A stretch of DNA of 64,000 bases from Gloeopeniophorella convolvens. Taxonomy: Eukaryota > Basidiomycota > Agaricomycetes > Russulales. The notes under the pieces were generated by a model. It worked only from the letters and a program-made list of their open reading frames with translations, did not search any database and was not told the origin of the DNA. How positions within the stretch are numbered: position 1 is the first letter of the stretch; each line of letters starts with the position of its first letter. A program made the translations under genes and the position numbers. Location: assembly GCA_022496205.1 (NCBI GenBank), contig WTXD01000020.1, positions 413,255 through 477,254 of the forward strand, in the 5' to 3' direction. Shown piece after piece: positions 11,916 to 23,149 of this stretch.

Positions 11916-14073
11916 TCAAAGCTCCTCGCGCGCGAGCCAACGGTTGATCATCGCGAGCGCCTCGACGGGCTTATCGTATGGGACCTGTCCGACGCCACGC
12001 CATGAGCATACCACGCACAGAGAGAGAAACGGAGGATGAAATCCCCAAGGGACGCACCATATGTCCCGCACCCTCAACCGACGCAAACGTGAACCCGCCC
12101 GCGCTCCGCGTAAGGCCAACCCGTTTGCCGTCCACCGCCCACTCGCGCAGCGCCTGCCCGGCGAACGCAGCCTGCCCATTCCACTCGAGCGCGCGCGTCC
12201 AAGCCTCGTTGCCGACCCAGTTGCAGATCCAGTCAAATGTGCCTGCGTAGATGAGCACGTGCACGCCGCGCTCGAGCAGCGCCGCGACGTGGTACGTCGA
12301 CACCTCGAGGATGTCGCCCGCCGCGTTGAATGCGTAACCGACCGTGTTCGAGCACGAGCTGAAGTGCGTCGGCGCGGCAGTTGGGTCGACGCCGAGCGTC
12401 GTGCGGACGTCGGCGCGGTCGAGGAAGGCCGAGATTTGACTGTGCAGTGAGGATGCGTCAGCTCACTGGTCCTGCGCTGCGCTCTAGGCGGTGGTGGAAA
12501 CGCACTTGGTCACGGGGTAGCAAAGGCTCGCACGGTCTTCGCACTGGCGGCTGATGTCGTAAGGGTTCAGGCCTTATGGCGCATCGTGAGCGCCGTGCAT
12601 CAGAGGTTGAGAGCAGGCAGCGCACCGGTCGTAGAGTAGGGCCCCTCAAGTTCGCCTTGACAGTAGGAAATCGCAGCGTTGCACGCCATTTCATCGTACC
12701 GCGCCTCGCACGAGGACTGCAACCATTGTCTGCAGCGTGGAATCTGTGATACATTATTCGCTCACGTTACCCGACGAACAGATGGAAGTGCGCACGGTTT
12801 TCTTCATGCGCACACAGGTGCTGAAGCCGCGTAAGAACCCCGATGAGTCACAGATAGTAGGTGGCGCACCTGATATCCAGCACGGGAGGCACGGACGCAT
12901 TAGTGCAGGTCATATCATAGTACGACTCGGTCATAGAATAGACGTCGGTCATTCCATTACCTGCGCCAGGAGAGTCAGCAAACTGGATCTATAGAATCTC
13001 ACACACGCATACCGATGATTGCGGAGGTCAGGTTGATCGGGGTCAGGCCTTGCTTGACGAGGAACGCGTTCTGATCGTACACGGCGGACGCGAACAGCGG
13101 GATGTAGCGGCCCTGCATGCCCCATGCCTCATTCAAACGCCGAAACGAGAAGGGTGGCGGCCACGTACGCCGTACGACTCGCCAGCCATGTGAAACGCGC
13201 GCCCCTTGAACGACGTAAAGTGTTCGAAGAAGATCGCGACGAAAGCGGCGATGTCCTGCGCCGCCTGGTTGGTATGGCTCTGCGAGACTTCACACTCAGG
13301 ATTGTGCAAGGTGGAGAACTAGCAGACGCAGCACGCACGACGGAGATGCCGTGCTCAGCATACGAAAACCCAACGCCAACGGGCTGGTCAATGAAAAAGA
13401 CGTTTGCATTGGTATTCCAGGCGTGCTTGAAGAAGGATGGGTCTTCCGTCGCGTTCGTCACACGGCACGGGCCTGCGTGCGGCGAGTCAATGAGCGTGAC
13501 GATTTCACGCAATTCGGCACACACCGAGCTCCATAAACAACCCCAATGACGAGGAGCAACCGGGGCCTATGGCATAGTGTTAAATATACCCACGATAAGG
13601 CGAGAAGCCCGCCTACGCACCTCCGTTAGTCCAGAAGATCACATCGTCCTTGTCTGGATCGCTCCTACTCTCGAAAAAGTAGAAAAAGAGGTGCTTCGCA
13701 TCTATATCGATGTAGCCCGTATATGCCCTGCGCCTGCCTTCAACATGATACACTGGCAACATCACTGTGCGACTCACCGGACGGTGGTGTCGCAAAAGTC
13801 ACTCTGCTTGATGCGCACGCTGTGGCGCGGAAACACAGGGTGGTGCAGCGTCGTCCACTGATCCATGCGTACCGCGCTGAGCGTCCCGACGGGCTGGAAC
13901 TGCGGCACCATGACCGGGCCGCCGGGGAGGTCGAGCGGGATGTCGTGCGCGGTCGAGTACTCCACGGGCCCGGGGGTGAAGCTCCCGGCCACTGCTTGTA
14001 CGCGGAGCTGCGCTGCGCCCGCTGCTGCACCTGCAAGGGCGACGAGGGCGACGAGTGGCCTGGGAAGGACCAT
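11916..14073 (-). CDS. Serine carboxypeptidase, family S10
   Basis: A secreted or vacuolar serine carboxypeptidase that trims residues from peptide C-termini at acid pH. The start at 14073 sits in a strong CACCATGG context and gives a signal peptide ([19 protein letters not shown]). The exons then give [20 protein letters not shown], the oxyanion segment [34 protein letters not shown], the nucleophile motif [24 protein letters not shown] with the catalytic Asp, and GAGHMVPYDKP with the catalytic His. The end is NRWLAREEL with TGA at 11916. About ten introns are needed and each found pair of borders keeps the frame. One or two introns in the 12450-12900 Cys-rich stretch are less certain. It lies 2.2 kb from the sedolisin on the same strand. 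Confidence 0.88.
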
Positions 14074-14573
14074 GGTGGGAGGAGACAAGGGGCGTGCGCA
14101 CCGTCGTGAGTGCGTCCGTGCGACATCCGTACAGCTCGAACCACTGCGCCGGCGATATCGGCCCTTGCCGGCCGTTGCACTGAAGGCACGGGCTCCGGCC
14201 GGTTACGGCAGCGCGACCCTGATGACCAAGAGTCCCAGCACAGTCACGCCGAGGGCTGCCACCGTGGGGCTCGAGCGCGCTGCATCATGCACTCGCAATG
14301 TGCATCAACTTTGACGACGAAACAATGGCGAGTGCGGGGCAAGCTTTGTAACGCGGCGGCTCGCCTTTGCTGATGAAGCTAGGTGTGTTTGTCAGGGACC
14401 GCTGTAGCACGCCATCTGGTCACACACAGGAGCAATGGTGGGTCCCCTCCCCGGTATATAAATGACGATATGTTCCCCTCATGTTCCCTCCCATCTCTCC
14501 TTGATCAAATCTACTGCCCACGCAAACACCGCGTCTATCGTCCAAAAGCTTATCTACGTGACATCATATTATC
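14074..14573. promoter_or_regulatory. Divergent promoter region
   Basis: A 500-bp gap between the carboxypeptidase (leftward) and the CmcJ/AsaB-like gene (rightward). TATATAAA at 14455-14462 is a TATA box for the rightward gene, about 112 nt before its ATG. No TATA box is evident for the leftward gene. Confidence 0.5.
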
Positions 14574-15529
14574 ATGCCCGTCTCGAACGAACCCCGCTTT
14601 GTCGATACTACCCTTCTCTACTTCACCCCACCCGCCGATGGCTCCAAGGCGTGGTCCAACATCAACGCTGATCCCGTAACCGGCAAGCGCGCCGCGAACT
14701 GGGAGTATCAGGGGCACCCCGTGCGCATCGAGAACTTGCGAGGGCACGAGGGCGAGGTGTCCCTCGACAAGAATGGCTTCCAGTACTTCAACCACCCTGC
14801 GCAGCACACTTCCTTCGCAAATGACGAGGAGGTTGAGGCGGAATACTATCCCGAGAGCATCGAGCTGCTGAAGCAACTCACTGGCGCGAGTCGCGTCGTT
14901 ATCTTTGATCACAGTGCGTCCCACGCGCCCCGGCGTAAACTCGAACAAATGCTAACCGTTCAATCGTGCGCAGCAATTCGCCGCCGGCGCCCGGGCGAGG
15001 TGGCGGATACGCCGCAGAAGCGGCAGCCCGTCGCTGGCGTGCACGTCGACCAGACGCCCGCGTCTGCTGCGGCGCGCGTGCACCGGCATCTCCCGGCTGC
15101 GGACGCACCAGGACTTCTGGAACGGCGTTTCCAGATTATCAACCTCTGGCGCCCCATCTCGCACGTCGCGCACGACTGGCCGCTCGCTCTGTGCGACTTC
15201 CGCAGCGTAGACACAACAGGAGACCTTGCGCCGCACACGCTGCGCTACCCTGAGCGCGACGGCGAGACGTTCGGCGTTAAATGGAACGATGCGCATAGCT
15301 GGAAGTACCTGCGCGGCATGACGCCCGAAGAGGGCGTGCTTATCAAGTGGTGCGTGCCGTATCGAGTGCCTAAGCATGAGCTGCTATCTGACGCCTATCT
15401 AGCTACGATTCGGAGCAGGACGGTATCGCGTGGCTCACTCCACACACCGCTTTCGAGGACCCCACTACGTCCCCAGACGCACCGAAGCGCGAGTCCATCG
15501 AGTTGCGCGCGCTAATATTCTACGACTAA
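14574..15529 (+). CDS. CmcJ/AsaB-like oxidoreductase family protein
   Basis: This belongs to the fungal family that includes CmcJ, AsaB and related hydroxylase/desaturase-like proteins, often found in secondary-metabolite clusters but also as stand-alone genes. The start ATG at 14574 gives MPVSNEPRFVDTTLLYFTPP. GASRVVIFDHT continues after an intron (about 14912-14973) into IRRRRPGEV and AGVHVDQTPASAA, where the HVD motif is typical of the family. INLWRPISHVAHDWPLALCD and WKYLRGMTPEEGVLIKCYDS follow, the latter across an intron near 15349-15398. It ends TPHTAFEDPT...ESIELRALIFYD with TAA at 15527-15529. The length, about 280 residues, is normal. I cannot name a substrate, and no other biosynthetic genes adjoin it. 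Confidence 0.8.
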
Positions 15530-15982
15530 TCACTCGGTCGGAGCTGCCTGCCGTACCGCACGTACCATCACCTTGTATCTGTTATATCCGAGAATGCGAG
15601 ACATTGTGCTGAACTATAGATATTACGTCGTGAGGCAGCTTATGCGGGCGTAGCATTCCGACTATCCGGAGACCGACTCTCACGCTTCCCCTTGGTGCAC
15701 ACCTTGCATCTCGTTGAGAGTGATGCGGGTATGCAGGTGTGAATGAGACAAGCAAACAGACATTCAAGTCAATCACACGATCACAACGGCAGATCACGGA
15801 AAGACGACAGTGAAGAATGAACAAAACAGCGAGGTGGGTAGACAACATTACGACCGTGACACTGCAATGATGTAGGTGATGCGATACAAGATTGTGGGGA
15901 TGCGATTCTCCACAACGTTTGGCAAGCTGGTGTCGTGCCAGCGGTGTGCCTAGAGAGACAACGATGGTGACCAACGTCGTTG

Positions 15983-16491
15983 CTATACTTGACTGGCGGT
16001 AGAGTGAGTTTCTGCATTAGATTGCTCTGGGACATAAGCGTACCGATGGACGTTTTCGCGCAGGTCGTGAGCATCAATTGCGTTCTATCAGGGCTGGTGA
16101 GGGCGGTTGTAAGCGTTGGTGAGCAGGAGCACGTACCTGCATATCGCGCATCAGGCGACACACGTCCCGGTAGAGGAGGATAATCTGCCAGCTAGTGCCT
16201 TTAGCCGCTAAGATAATCTGCCCACCATATCCCGGGGCAGCATTGCTCGCCATCCGGAGTTCAGCGAAGCGGAGGCGGAGCCTATCAGTGGATGGCGAGG
16301 AACACGCCAGGGTTAGCGCTGAGTAGCGATGGGCATTACATCTTGCACGCACGATCGACCTACCTTTGCAACTCGTCGTGAAACGCTGTGACATCCGCAA
16401 TCATGATGATTGTGCACTTGCGGAGGAAAACGTTGGCTTCATCGAAGGAGGATGCGGCGTGGCCAATCAGATTGCCCGGTAGGGACGAATG
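15983..16491 (-). pseudogene. Small helical membrane-family protein, copy A (truncated)
   Basis: This is one of three paralogues in the window. The retained part starts at SLPGNLIGHAASSF, continues to AFHDELQ, then after an 82-nt intron (16282-16363) LRLRFAELRMASNAAPGYGG and RDVCRLMRDMQ. After a second intron (16085-16136) it ends in a hydrophilic tail, NAIDAHDLRENVHRYAY, with TAG at 15983. The middle exon is 145 nt, the same as in copies B and C. An in-frame TAG (16492-16494) lies just upstream and the membrane helix and start found in the other copies are missing. I therefore class it as 5'-truncated. Function unknown. Confidence 0.65.
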
Positions 16492-16499
16492 CTAATGTG

Positions 16500-16770
16500 C
16501 CATCTCCCAGTGGCCGGATGGTCGGTTAGAACGTCGAAAGTTGACATAGTTGTATACTTCATAAGGTCGTACTGTAGCGCTGAGTTCAGTGATGGCCAGA
16601 GCTGTGCTAATCACTACTGCATTCTTCTTATGGCCGGTTCGAACATCGACCATAGTTCTTTACTTCGATTGGGAGCAGGTCATAATTGGGCCATAGTAGT
16701 AGCACGTTTCCATGGCCAGAGCTGTACTGCTGATCCCTGATGCTTCAATGGCTAGAGCTGTGATGTGATG
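16500..16770. repeat. Degenerate tandem repeat, period about 119 bp
   Basis: ATGGCCAGAGCTGT occurs at about 16592 and again 119 bp later at about 16711, and a variant ATGGCTAGAGCTGT follows near 16749. The parts between also match loosely: a TGGCCGG...GAACGTCGA...CATAGTT block near 16511 resembles one near 16630. About two and a half worn units are present. Confidence 0.65.
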
Positions 16771-16815
16771 ATTAGTTGTGCATGCGGTCTTCTGGGTCCG
16801 GACATTGACCGTAGG

Positions 16816-16975
16816 TTTGGCCTGATCGGTACCGGTGCACCGGGCGGACTGGGTCGAACTCAGATTTCCACACCTGGCAGTCCGTCGGACCCGTTTGGGT
16901 CGGATTGGGTTTTGGTGCGGGGTCCCGAACCTGACCCAGTCCAGTCCGGCGTACCGATGATGATCAGGCCAAAAG
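16816..16975. repeat. Imperfect inverted repeat (long hairpin)
   Basis: The left arm from about 16816 (TTTGGCCTGATC, then GGTACCGG, then GGACTGGGTC) is matched in inverse by the right arm ending at about 16975 (GACCCAGTCC, GGCGTACC, GATCAGGCCAAAA). The arms are about 45 bp with small indels and the loop about 65 bp. It could be a small foldback element. Confidence 0.65.
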
Positions 16976-17019
16976 GTCCCGATCAGGTCGAGTCGGGGAT
17001 TCTGCGCCAGAATCTGCCA

Positions 17020-17210
17020 GATCCAACACTACCTGGTGTCCGTTTGCTTGACCCCAATCGGCGGCGCCATGACGGCGCGAGAACTTGGTTAACCAAACCA
17101 GCGCCGGCCACCACCCGGCACCTTGAACAAGTCACATTCTGACTCAACTCTATCCGGCGTCCGTTTGCTAACTCCAATCGGCGTGGCCTATGGGGCGCGC
17201 AACTTTATGT
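17020..17210. repeat. Direct repeat pair, spacing 120 bp
   Basis: A block with GTGTCCGTTTGCT...CCAATCGGCG...GGCGCGAGAACTT near 17037-17085 recurs as GCGTCCGTTTGCT...CCAATCGGCG...GGCGCGCAACTT near 17157-17203. The spacing is close to that of the repeat at 16.5 kb, so one worn array of about 120-bp units may once have spanned 16.5-17.2 kb. Confidence 0.6.
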
Positions 17211-19595
17211 GGATAGCGAGAGTGGCGTCGACCAAGTAACTTTAATCACGACCCAACCAGCAGGAGGAACAAACTGTTGATACAGACTGGTTCTGCCCTC
17301 ATAGAATCCACTTTGGCAGCTGATCACATGACCTAAGCGGTAGCGCTTCGATGGGGCCGTGCTGCCCTTATGATGTTGCACCTCTCATCCTGTCATATCT
17401 TGCCACAGAGTTAGTGCCAAGTACGCTTAGCATCACCCTATGTCCACAGCTTTGGACCTTCTTGGCTTCGCCTACCGTAATTGTCGCGATGCTGCAGCCC
17501 CTGCTTTCAATACACTTCGCCCAGCAAGCGTGTTCTCACCTTGGTCGGGGGTATGGGTGGGGCCAGGGATGCGTGTATGAATGATTGATAGTAGGTAGGG
17601 CGTGTAAAGCGGGAGCTACATGAGCGGGGGTGTACGGTGCTGCGTAGCATAGTGGGGCGGGTTCCGCGCCGCTTCATGGGCTCTGTGAACTTAGCAGCGC
17701 GAGCATCCCGACACACCCAATGCGCACCATCGCTCGGGCGGGTACCGGCGACTCCAGGCCGCCCATACGCGCTGGGGGTGGGTTTGTGTAGTCGCGCGGC
17801 AGTGACAGCGCGCGGAGGGACCTGTCGAGCCTCAGCGTGCGATCGAGCGGACTACTACTGATACGCGCGACGAAGCCACGACGCGCCGGCGTGCGAAAGA
17901 GTGCCAGAGCTAGGAATGCAGAGGTAATGGGCGGGGAGGCGGTTGCGCCCGGGTACGAAGGGCAGCGTCGGGTGACGTAATAATAGTATTCGAACCGGTA
18001 GAGGCAGCGTGCGAGCGTGATACGGTCCTGGGGCTAGGCTGTGCCGTTGACGGAGAAGAAAGGGAAGCGCCGAAGCTGCAAGGCGGTGAAATCGATGGCG
18101 GCTTGCTCGCAGCAGACGACCTGGGGACTGCGTTTGTAGCTTCTGAGGTAGCCTGGTTGTGACCAAATAGTCAGCACGAGCTCGGGAGCAGGTTGGGGGT
18201 AAAGCAGCCAACCAAGGATAATAAGCCGAAGTCGATAGTATGGGGCATAATGATGATGGTTCACGATGATGGCAGGCCCAGATATTCGGAGTCAAAGTAG
18301 AGTAAGTTGTAGATCGGACCACCGGACGGCAATGTTTTGGGGTACGTTGCCAGACACAAACTGACACAAACCACGCCAAGTTGCCACACGATAGGCGCCC
18401 AGTCTGGTCGATTTTTCAATTTTTATATGCATACATAATCTTGATTGGGACGAAGGTGGTGCCAAAGGGTTTCAGAGGGATGTTGAAGCGCGAAAGCTTC
18501 GAAGCAGCACTATCCACAGCCTAGAGTCCAGAGACTCGAATACCTCTACACGAACAAAACCAATGAATAAGCCGACATGAACGCAAGCACATCGTGCACT
18601 CCGGAAAGACTGCCATGCGCACGAATCCGGAAGGCCAGGGTGCAAACGCGCTGGACGCTAGTGGGTGCTTTGCTGGGTGCCACCTGTTATGTCGAATGAG
18701 CTGCAGCCTCCGGCGTGCGAGATGAGGATGTGCGGCTGCGATTGTCATGCTGGAGATGCGGAGGATGAGACGGCGCGGACGACAGGGAGTTGATGTTGCG
18801 AGCGCCGCCTCGATACAACGGGGGCTCTCCCTTGAACTTGAGCCCAAAAGCCATTTTGAGGGCTGAAAACACATCAGAAGTTCTCTGAGACAAGACCTTG
18901 GTCAATACACAAAAGTAATGCACGGGAGAGTCTAACTTACCAGTGAAGCAAGTGTGACATCTACTGGTGACGGCATATAATCTATACGGTGGATAGTAGC
19001 GCAAAAATGGGATATCTAGTCGTTTGGGACGAGCAACTGGGTGTTTCGCATGCCAATTTGCGAATGCCTCATAGCTTCGACACGTTACGGCCGGTTGGTC
19101 TGGGGCGAAATCACCTAGTCGCACGAGGCACGACAAGTCAATGGGGGTGAGGGTAAAGACAGTCGGATGACGACATATCAGCAGCAGAGAATGAAGAAGT
19201 GGCCCGCGCGATTCGTTCAGGATGTGCGCAGACTTGAGTGGCCTCTACTTACCACGGAACTTGACGTTGAGGAACTGAGTGTCAAGCCGAGTCACCGGTC
19301 GATAGTCGCGGTGTAGAGACTAGATCTATAAGCCCCAAAGATCCATGCTCGGAGAGCTCCAGCAGAGCAGAGAGCAGCACGGGCCCGAGCGGGCATTCGG
19401 GAGGCTCGAGGCATTGCTGTGGTGCACCAACGGTATGCGGATGCGCGGGAGTCAACCGCAGTCAACCGGTACCGGCCGGTGCCGAGCGGACTGTTAAAAT
19501 GTCCTGCGATCGAACTGTATTTTACGTCGCCCTCTGCGTCGCTTGCCCGCCCGTTCACCACCCGTTTGCCACCCTCAAGACCTCAAGCAACAGCA
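17211..19595. other. Unassigned region left of the eL8 gene
   Basis: Several minus-strand frames (17855-18379, 18687-19136) look partly coding. One short in-frame piece starts MAFGLKFKGEPPLYRGGARN at about 18853 and ends HST with TAA near 18687. I could not join these into a recognised protein. The eL8 promoter must lie in the last few hundred bases. Confidence 0.4.
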
Positions 19596-20893
19596 ATGGT
19601 GAGCTCCTGCTTGTTTCCCGACATTCGCAACGTATCCTCGGAGCTCTTTATGTGCGAATATCCGTAAATGTCGGCTCTTCGGGGCTGGATGGTACGTCTA
19701 GTTGACGGATGTAGCCCTCGCGCCAGCTGACGCGCCGATTTCTACAGACGCACAATGCATATGTGAAGGCTCTTTCGACCTTCCTAGCGGAGCCCTAGGG
19801 CGATGATGCATATGCTGGGCTCGTGTGCGCTTCGGCGTTCCGAGCATTAGAGCTCCGGGGAGCTGCGCGATGTCGTTGGCCCTGTGCCTCGACTCGTGAC
19901 TGATGCCCCCGTCTCAATGACCAGCCTCCCGCCAAGAAAGGAACTGGCAAGAAGCCTGCCGCCGCCCCCTTCGGCGCCAGCAAACCCACCAAGGCTGCGA
20001 AGAACCCCCTCTTCGAGGCTCGCCCCAAAAACTTCTCCATCGGTTCGTTCCGCCTTTCGGCTGACGGCGTTGTATTCAATGGTCACTGCAGGCCAGGACA
20101 TCCAGCCCACGACTGACTTGACGCGCTTCGTCAAGTGGCCCGAATACGTCCGCCTTCAGCGCCAGAAGGTCATCCTCTCCCAGCGCCTGAAGGTCCCCCC
20201 GGCTATTGCTCAGTTCACGCACACTCTCGACAAGAACACCGCTACCCAGCTTTTCAAGCTGCTCGACAAATACCGTCCTGAGACGAAGCAAGAGAAGAAG
20301 GCTCGTCTTGATGCGACTGCGAAGGCGGCCGCTGAGGGCAAGGACACCCAAAAGGTGCAATCTTGTCTGCTCCGCGCAGGCTACATAATGTTAATACCCT
20401 TGACAGGACACGAAGAAGCCTATCTTCGCGAAGTACGGCCTCAACCACATCGTCGCCCTCATTGAGGCCAAAAAAGCTGCTCTCGTCGTCATCGCCCACG
20501 ACGTCGACCCGATTGAGCTTGTTATCTTCCTTCCTGCCCTCTGCCGCAAGATGGGTGTTCCCTACGTCATTGTGAAGGGCAAGGCACGCCTCGGAACGGT
20601 CGTTCACAAGAAGACTGCCGCTGTCCTCGCTCTCCAAGAGGTCCGCAGTGAGGATGACCGCGAGCTCGCTACCCTCATCTCCGCTGCCAAGGCTAACTTG
20701 TAAGGACTCTTTTGTCGTGGTCCTGGGCTACCCTATGTGACACTTACCTTGCTTCCTCAGCTCTGATAAGTACGATGAGCACCGTCGTCTCTGGGGTGGA
20801 GGTATTCGTGGCAACAAATCTGCGGAGATGCTTCGCAAGCGTGCGAAGGCCGCGGGTCAGATCATCACCACTGCCGCGGCAAAGAAGCTCTAA
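19596..20893 (+). CDS. RPL8: 60S ribosomal protein eL8 (L7a/L8)
   Basis: A structural protein of the large cytosolic ribosomal subunit that binds 28S/5.8S rRNA. The first coding exon is only the ATG (19596-19598), followed directly by a 326-nt intron (19599-19924). Exon 2 then gives [35 protein letters not shown], and after a 49-nt intron [24 protein letters not shown]-type core motifs continue through [20 protein letters not shown] and [20 protein letters not shown], the L7Ae-fold segment. The last intron near 20702-20760 joins AKAN to [15 protein letters not shown], ending AAAKKL with TAA at 20893. The length, about 260 residues, is normal. Every intron restores the frame. A start codon split from the body by an intron is common in fungal ribosomal protein genes. 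Confidence 0.93.
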
Positions 20894-21564
20894 GGATCTT
20901 CGAGACGTGCGTCTGTTAGGGCATTTGTTCCGTATGCTGCATGTTATGCAATTCACATATACTCCATGGTGATATCAGTGGTCATCGACTGTTTCCCAGT
21001 ATCGTTCTTCCTTGTACACTATGGATTGTATGACTACATTATGATGGGCGAGGTAATGCACTCGCGGAGGCGCGCGGAGTACTCCGTGCTGACTCGTGTG
21101 GCAAGCTCGCGTGGAAACCCATCACCTCCATGCCAGTCGCGCTGCATACGGTTGACCGACTCCCAACGAGATCCTGCATTGCTCTTTTCCTTCAGTGTAC
21201 TACGTTATCATCTCCCGGTGCGATGCGAAAGAAAAAGAACACATAGTTACACCAATATACAGCCATAAAGTGTTCAGATGCAGAATGGGTCTCGTGCCCA
21301 TATGAAAGCAGGCGTCCAGCTGTTGATTTGCAATGACGTAGCGTGCGAATGAAAGAAGCAATCCTTACTGTAACGTTCTCGGATGTGGGGAGCGAACCCA
21401 CCTAGGCGATCGGCCGAAGGCACGTAGATCTGATCTCGTCTTGGCTCGAGAATTTCCGAGTCAACGACCCCACTATAAAAAGTTGGAGATCCCACTGAAC
21501 TCGTTGACTCGACTATTCTCCACGAAGTAAACGTGTTTTTCCGCATCCTAAAACCGACACCTAC
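20894..21564. other. Intergenic region between eL8 and aminotransferase
   Basis: No gene is seen. A minus-strand hairpin near 21385-21405 (GTGGG-TTCGCTC-CCCAC) looks like a tRNA T arm, but no acceptor, D or anticodon arms fit around it. Confidence 0.5.
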
Positions 21565-23149
21565 ATGACTGTTGAGAAGTCCGGTCCTCTGAATGCCAAT
21601 GGCATTCCCTTGCCTGCGTCCGAGGTACAGGTCCTCAAGAACGGCCTGCCGTCTACCCTCCCAGACATCGATGTGCGTGCTTCCACGACGCACTTACATA
21701 TCCTTTCCCATCACAGCGTGCAGAATCGATTCTGATCGCCCTTACTCCCAGCCATCGCGCCTTACTATCACGCGCGCTGCAATCCTGAAGGAGCTGCCCG
21801 ACCCAGAAACATTGGTCTTCGGAGAGGCGCGTCGCGTCTGTACCGTTCACCTACCTACTTACTCACTCAAAATACACTTCCTAGATCACCACGGATCATA
21901 TGCTCTACATGGACTTCTCCCCCGAACGCGGCTGGTCAGCACCAGAAATCAAGCCTTACGGTCCTCTTCACCTCGACCCGGCGAGTTCGTGCTTTCAGTA
22001 TTGCCCGAACGTCTTCGAAGGCATGAAGGTCTATTCCTATCCCTTGCATTCTCTGTAACATGTGCTCAACTCGGCCAAAGGCGTATCTGGGAGCTGACGG
22101 CACACCGCGCCTGTTCCGCCCGCAATTGAATATGGAGCGGTTGGTGCGCTCGGCAGAGCGCGTTGCCCTTCCCGTGAGTCCCGGCTTCTTTTGCTCTCGT
22201 TCCCCCTGACACACTACCCACGCGCACAGACGTTCAATGCCGACGCCCTGCTGGTGCTCATCAAGCGCCTTGTTGCGCTCGACGCGCGCTGGATCCCGCG
22301 CGCACGGGGCTGCAGCCTCTACATCCGACCGACGCTCATCGGCACGCGGCCCTCGCTCGGCGTCTCCGCATCGACACACGCCACGCTCTACGTCATCCTC
22401 TCGCCCACGGGACCGTACATCCGCGACTCCGCGGGCAAGGGCATCTCGCTACTCGCCGCGGAGGACCAGGTCCGCGCGTGGCCCGGCGGCACAGGCGGTC
22501 ACAAGCTCGGGCTCAACTACGCGCCCGGCTTCGTCGCGCAGCGCGCGGCAGTGGCGCTCGGGTACCAGCAGCTGTTGTGGCTGCTGGGCGAATATGTTGC
22601 AGAAGCGGGCGCGATGAACGTCTTCGCCGTGTTTGAAGGCGAGGACGGCGGTGAGCACCCTGCCTCCTCGTCCATCATTCTCTAGCTGAGCAACGCTTGT
22701 CGCCTCCCGCAGTGCTCGACGTGATCACGCCCCCGCTGGACGGCACGATCCTCCCGGGCGTGACGCGCGCCTCGGTGCTCGCGCTTCTCTCTCATCCCGA
22801 CGGCCCCGCCGCCGCCGGCCTCCCGGGAATCCCGCCGACCACGCGCGTGCGCACGGCAGAGGCGCCGCTGGCGATGTCTGCGCTGCACGCCGGCGCGGTG
22901 GCTGGCACGCTGCGCGAGGTGTTCTGCGTCGGCACCGCGGCGGTCGTCATCCCCGCCTCGCGTATCGGGTGGCGCCGCGCGGGACAACCCGTCGAGGACA
23001 TCGTGCTGCCTGCGCCTGGGGGCGAGGGCAGCCTCGCGCGTGCGCTGTGGGAGAGGCTTGTGGACATTCAGGAGGGACGTGTTGAGTGGCAAGGGTGGGG
23101 CGTGCCGTGCGTCGTCGAGGACGGGGGCCCGGCTGCCGCTTCAGCGTAA
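21565..23149 (+). CDS. Branched-chain amino-acid aminotransferase
   Basis: A fold-type IV PLP enzyme that interconverts leucine, isoleucine and valine with their 2-oxo acids, using 2-oxoglutarate/glutamate. The start ATG at 21565 gives MTVEKSGPLNANGIPLPASE. Exon joins then give PSRLTITRAAILKELPDPET, TTDHMLYMDFSPERGW, PNVFEGMKAYLGADG (intron about 22027-22079), LFRPQLNMERLVRSAERVAL and CSLYIRPTLIGTRPSLGV. GGTGGHKLGLNYAPGF carries the Schiff-base lysine. After another intron, LDVITPPLDGTILPGVTR and EVFCVGTAAVVIPA follow, ending in PAAASA with TAA at 23149. No clear mitochondrial presequence is seen, so it may be the cytosolic form. It looks intact; the GEAR|ITTDHM splice junction is the least certain. 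Confidence 0.9.

Noticed and set aside
14074..14088. Start of the carboxypeptidase at 14088
   Set aside because: The ATG at 14073 has the better CACCATGG context and gives a cleaner signal peptide, though 14088 cannot be excluded.
19599..19924. C/D snoRNA in the first eL8 intron
   Set aside because: GATGATG-like and CTGA-like strings occur, but no proper C/D box pair with terminal stem is evident.
21380..21480. tRNA gene on the minus strand
   Set aside because: A T-arm-like hairpin exists, but no acceptor stem, anticodon arm or A box fits around it.
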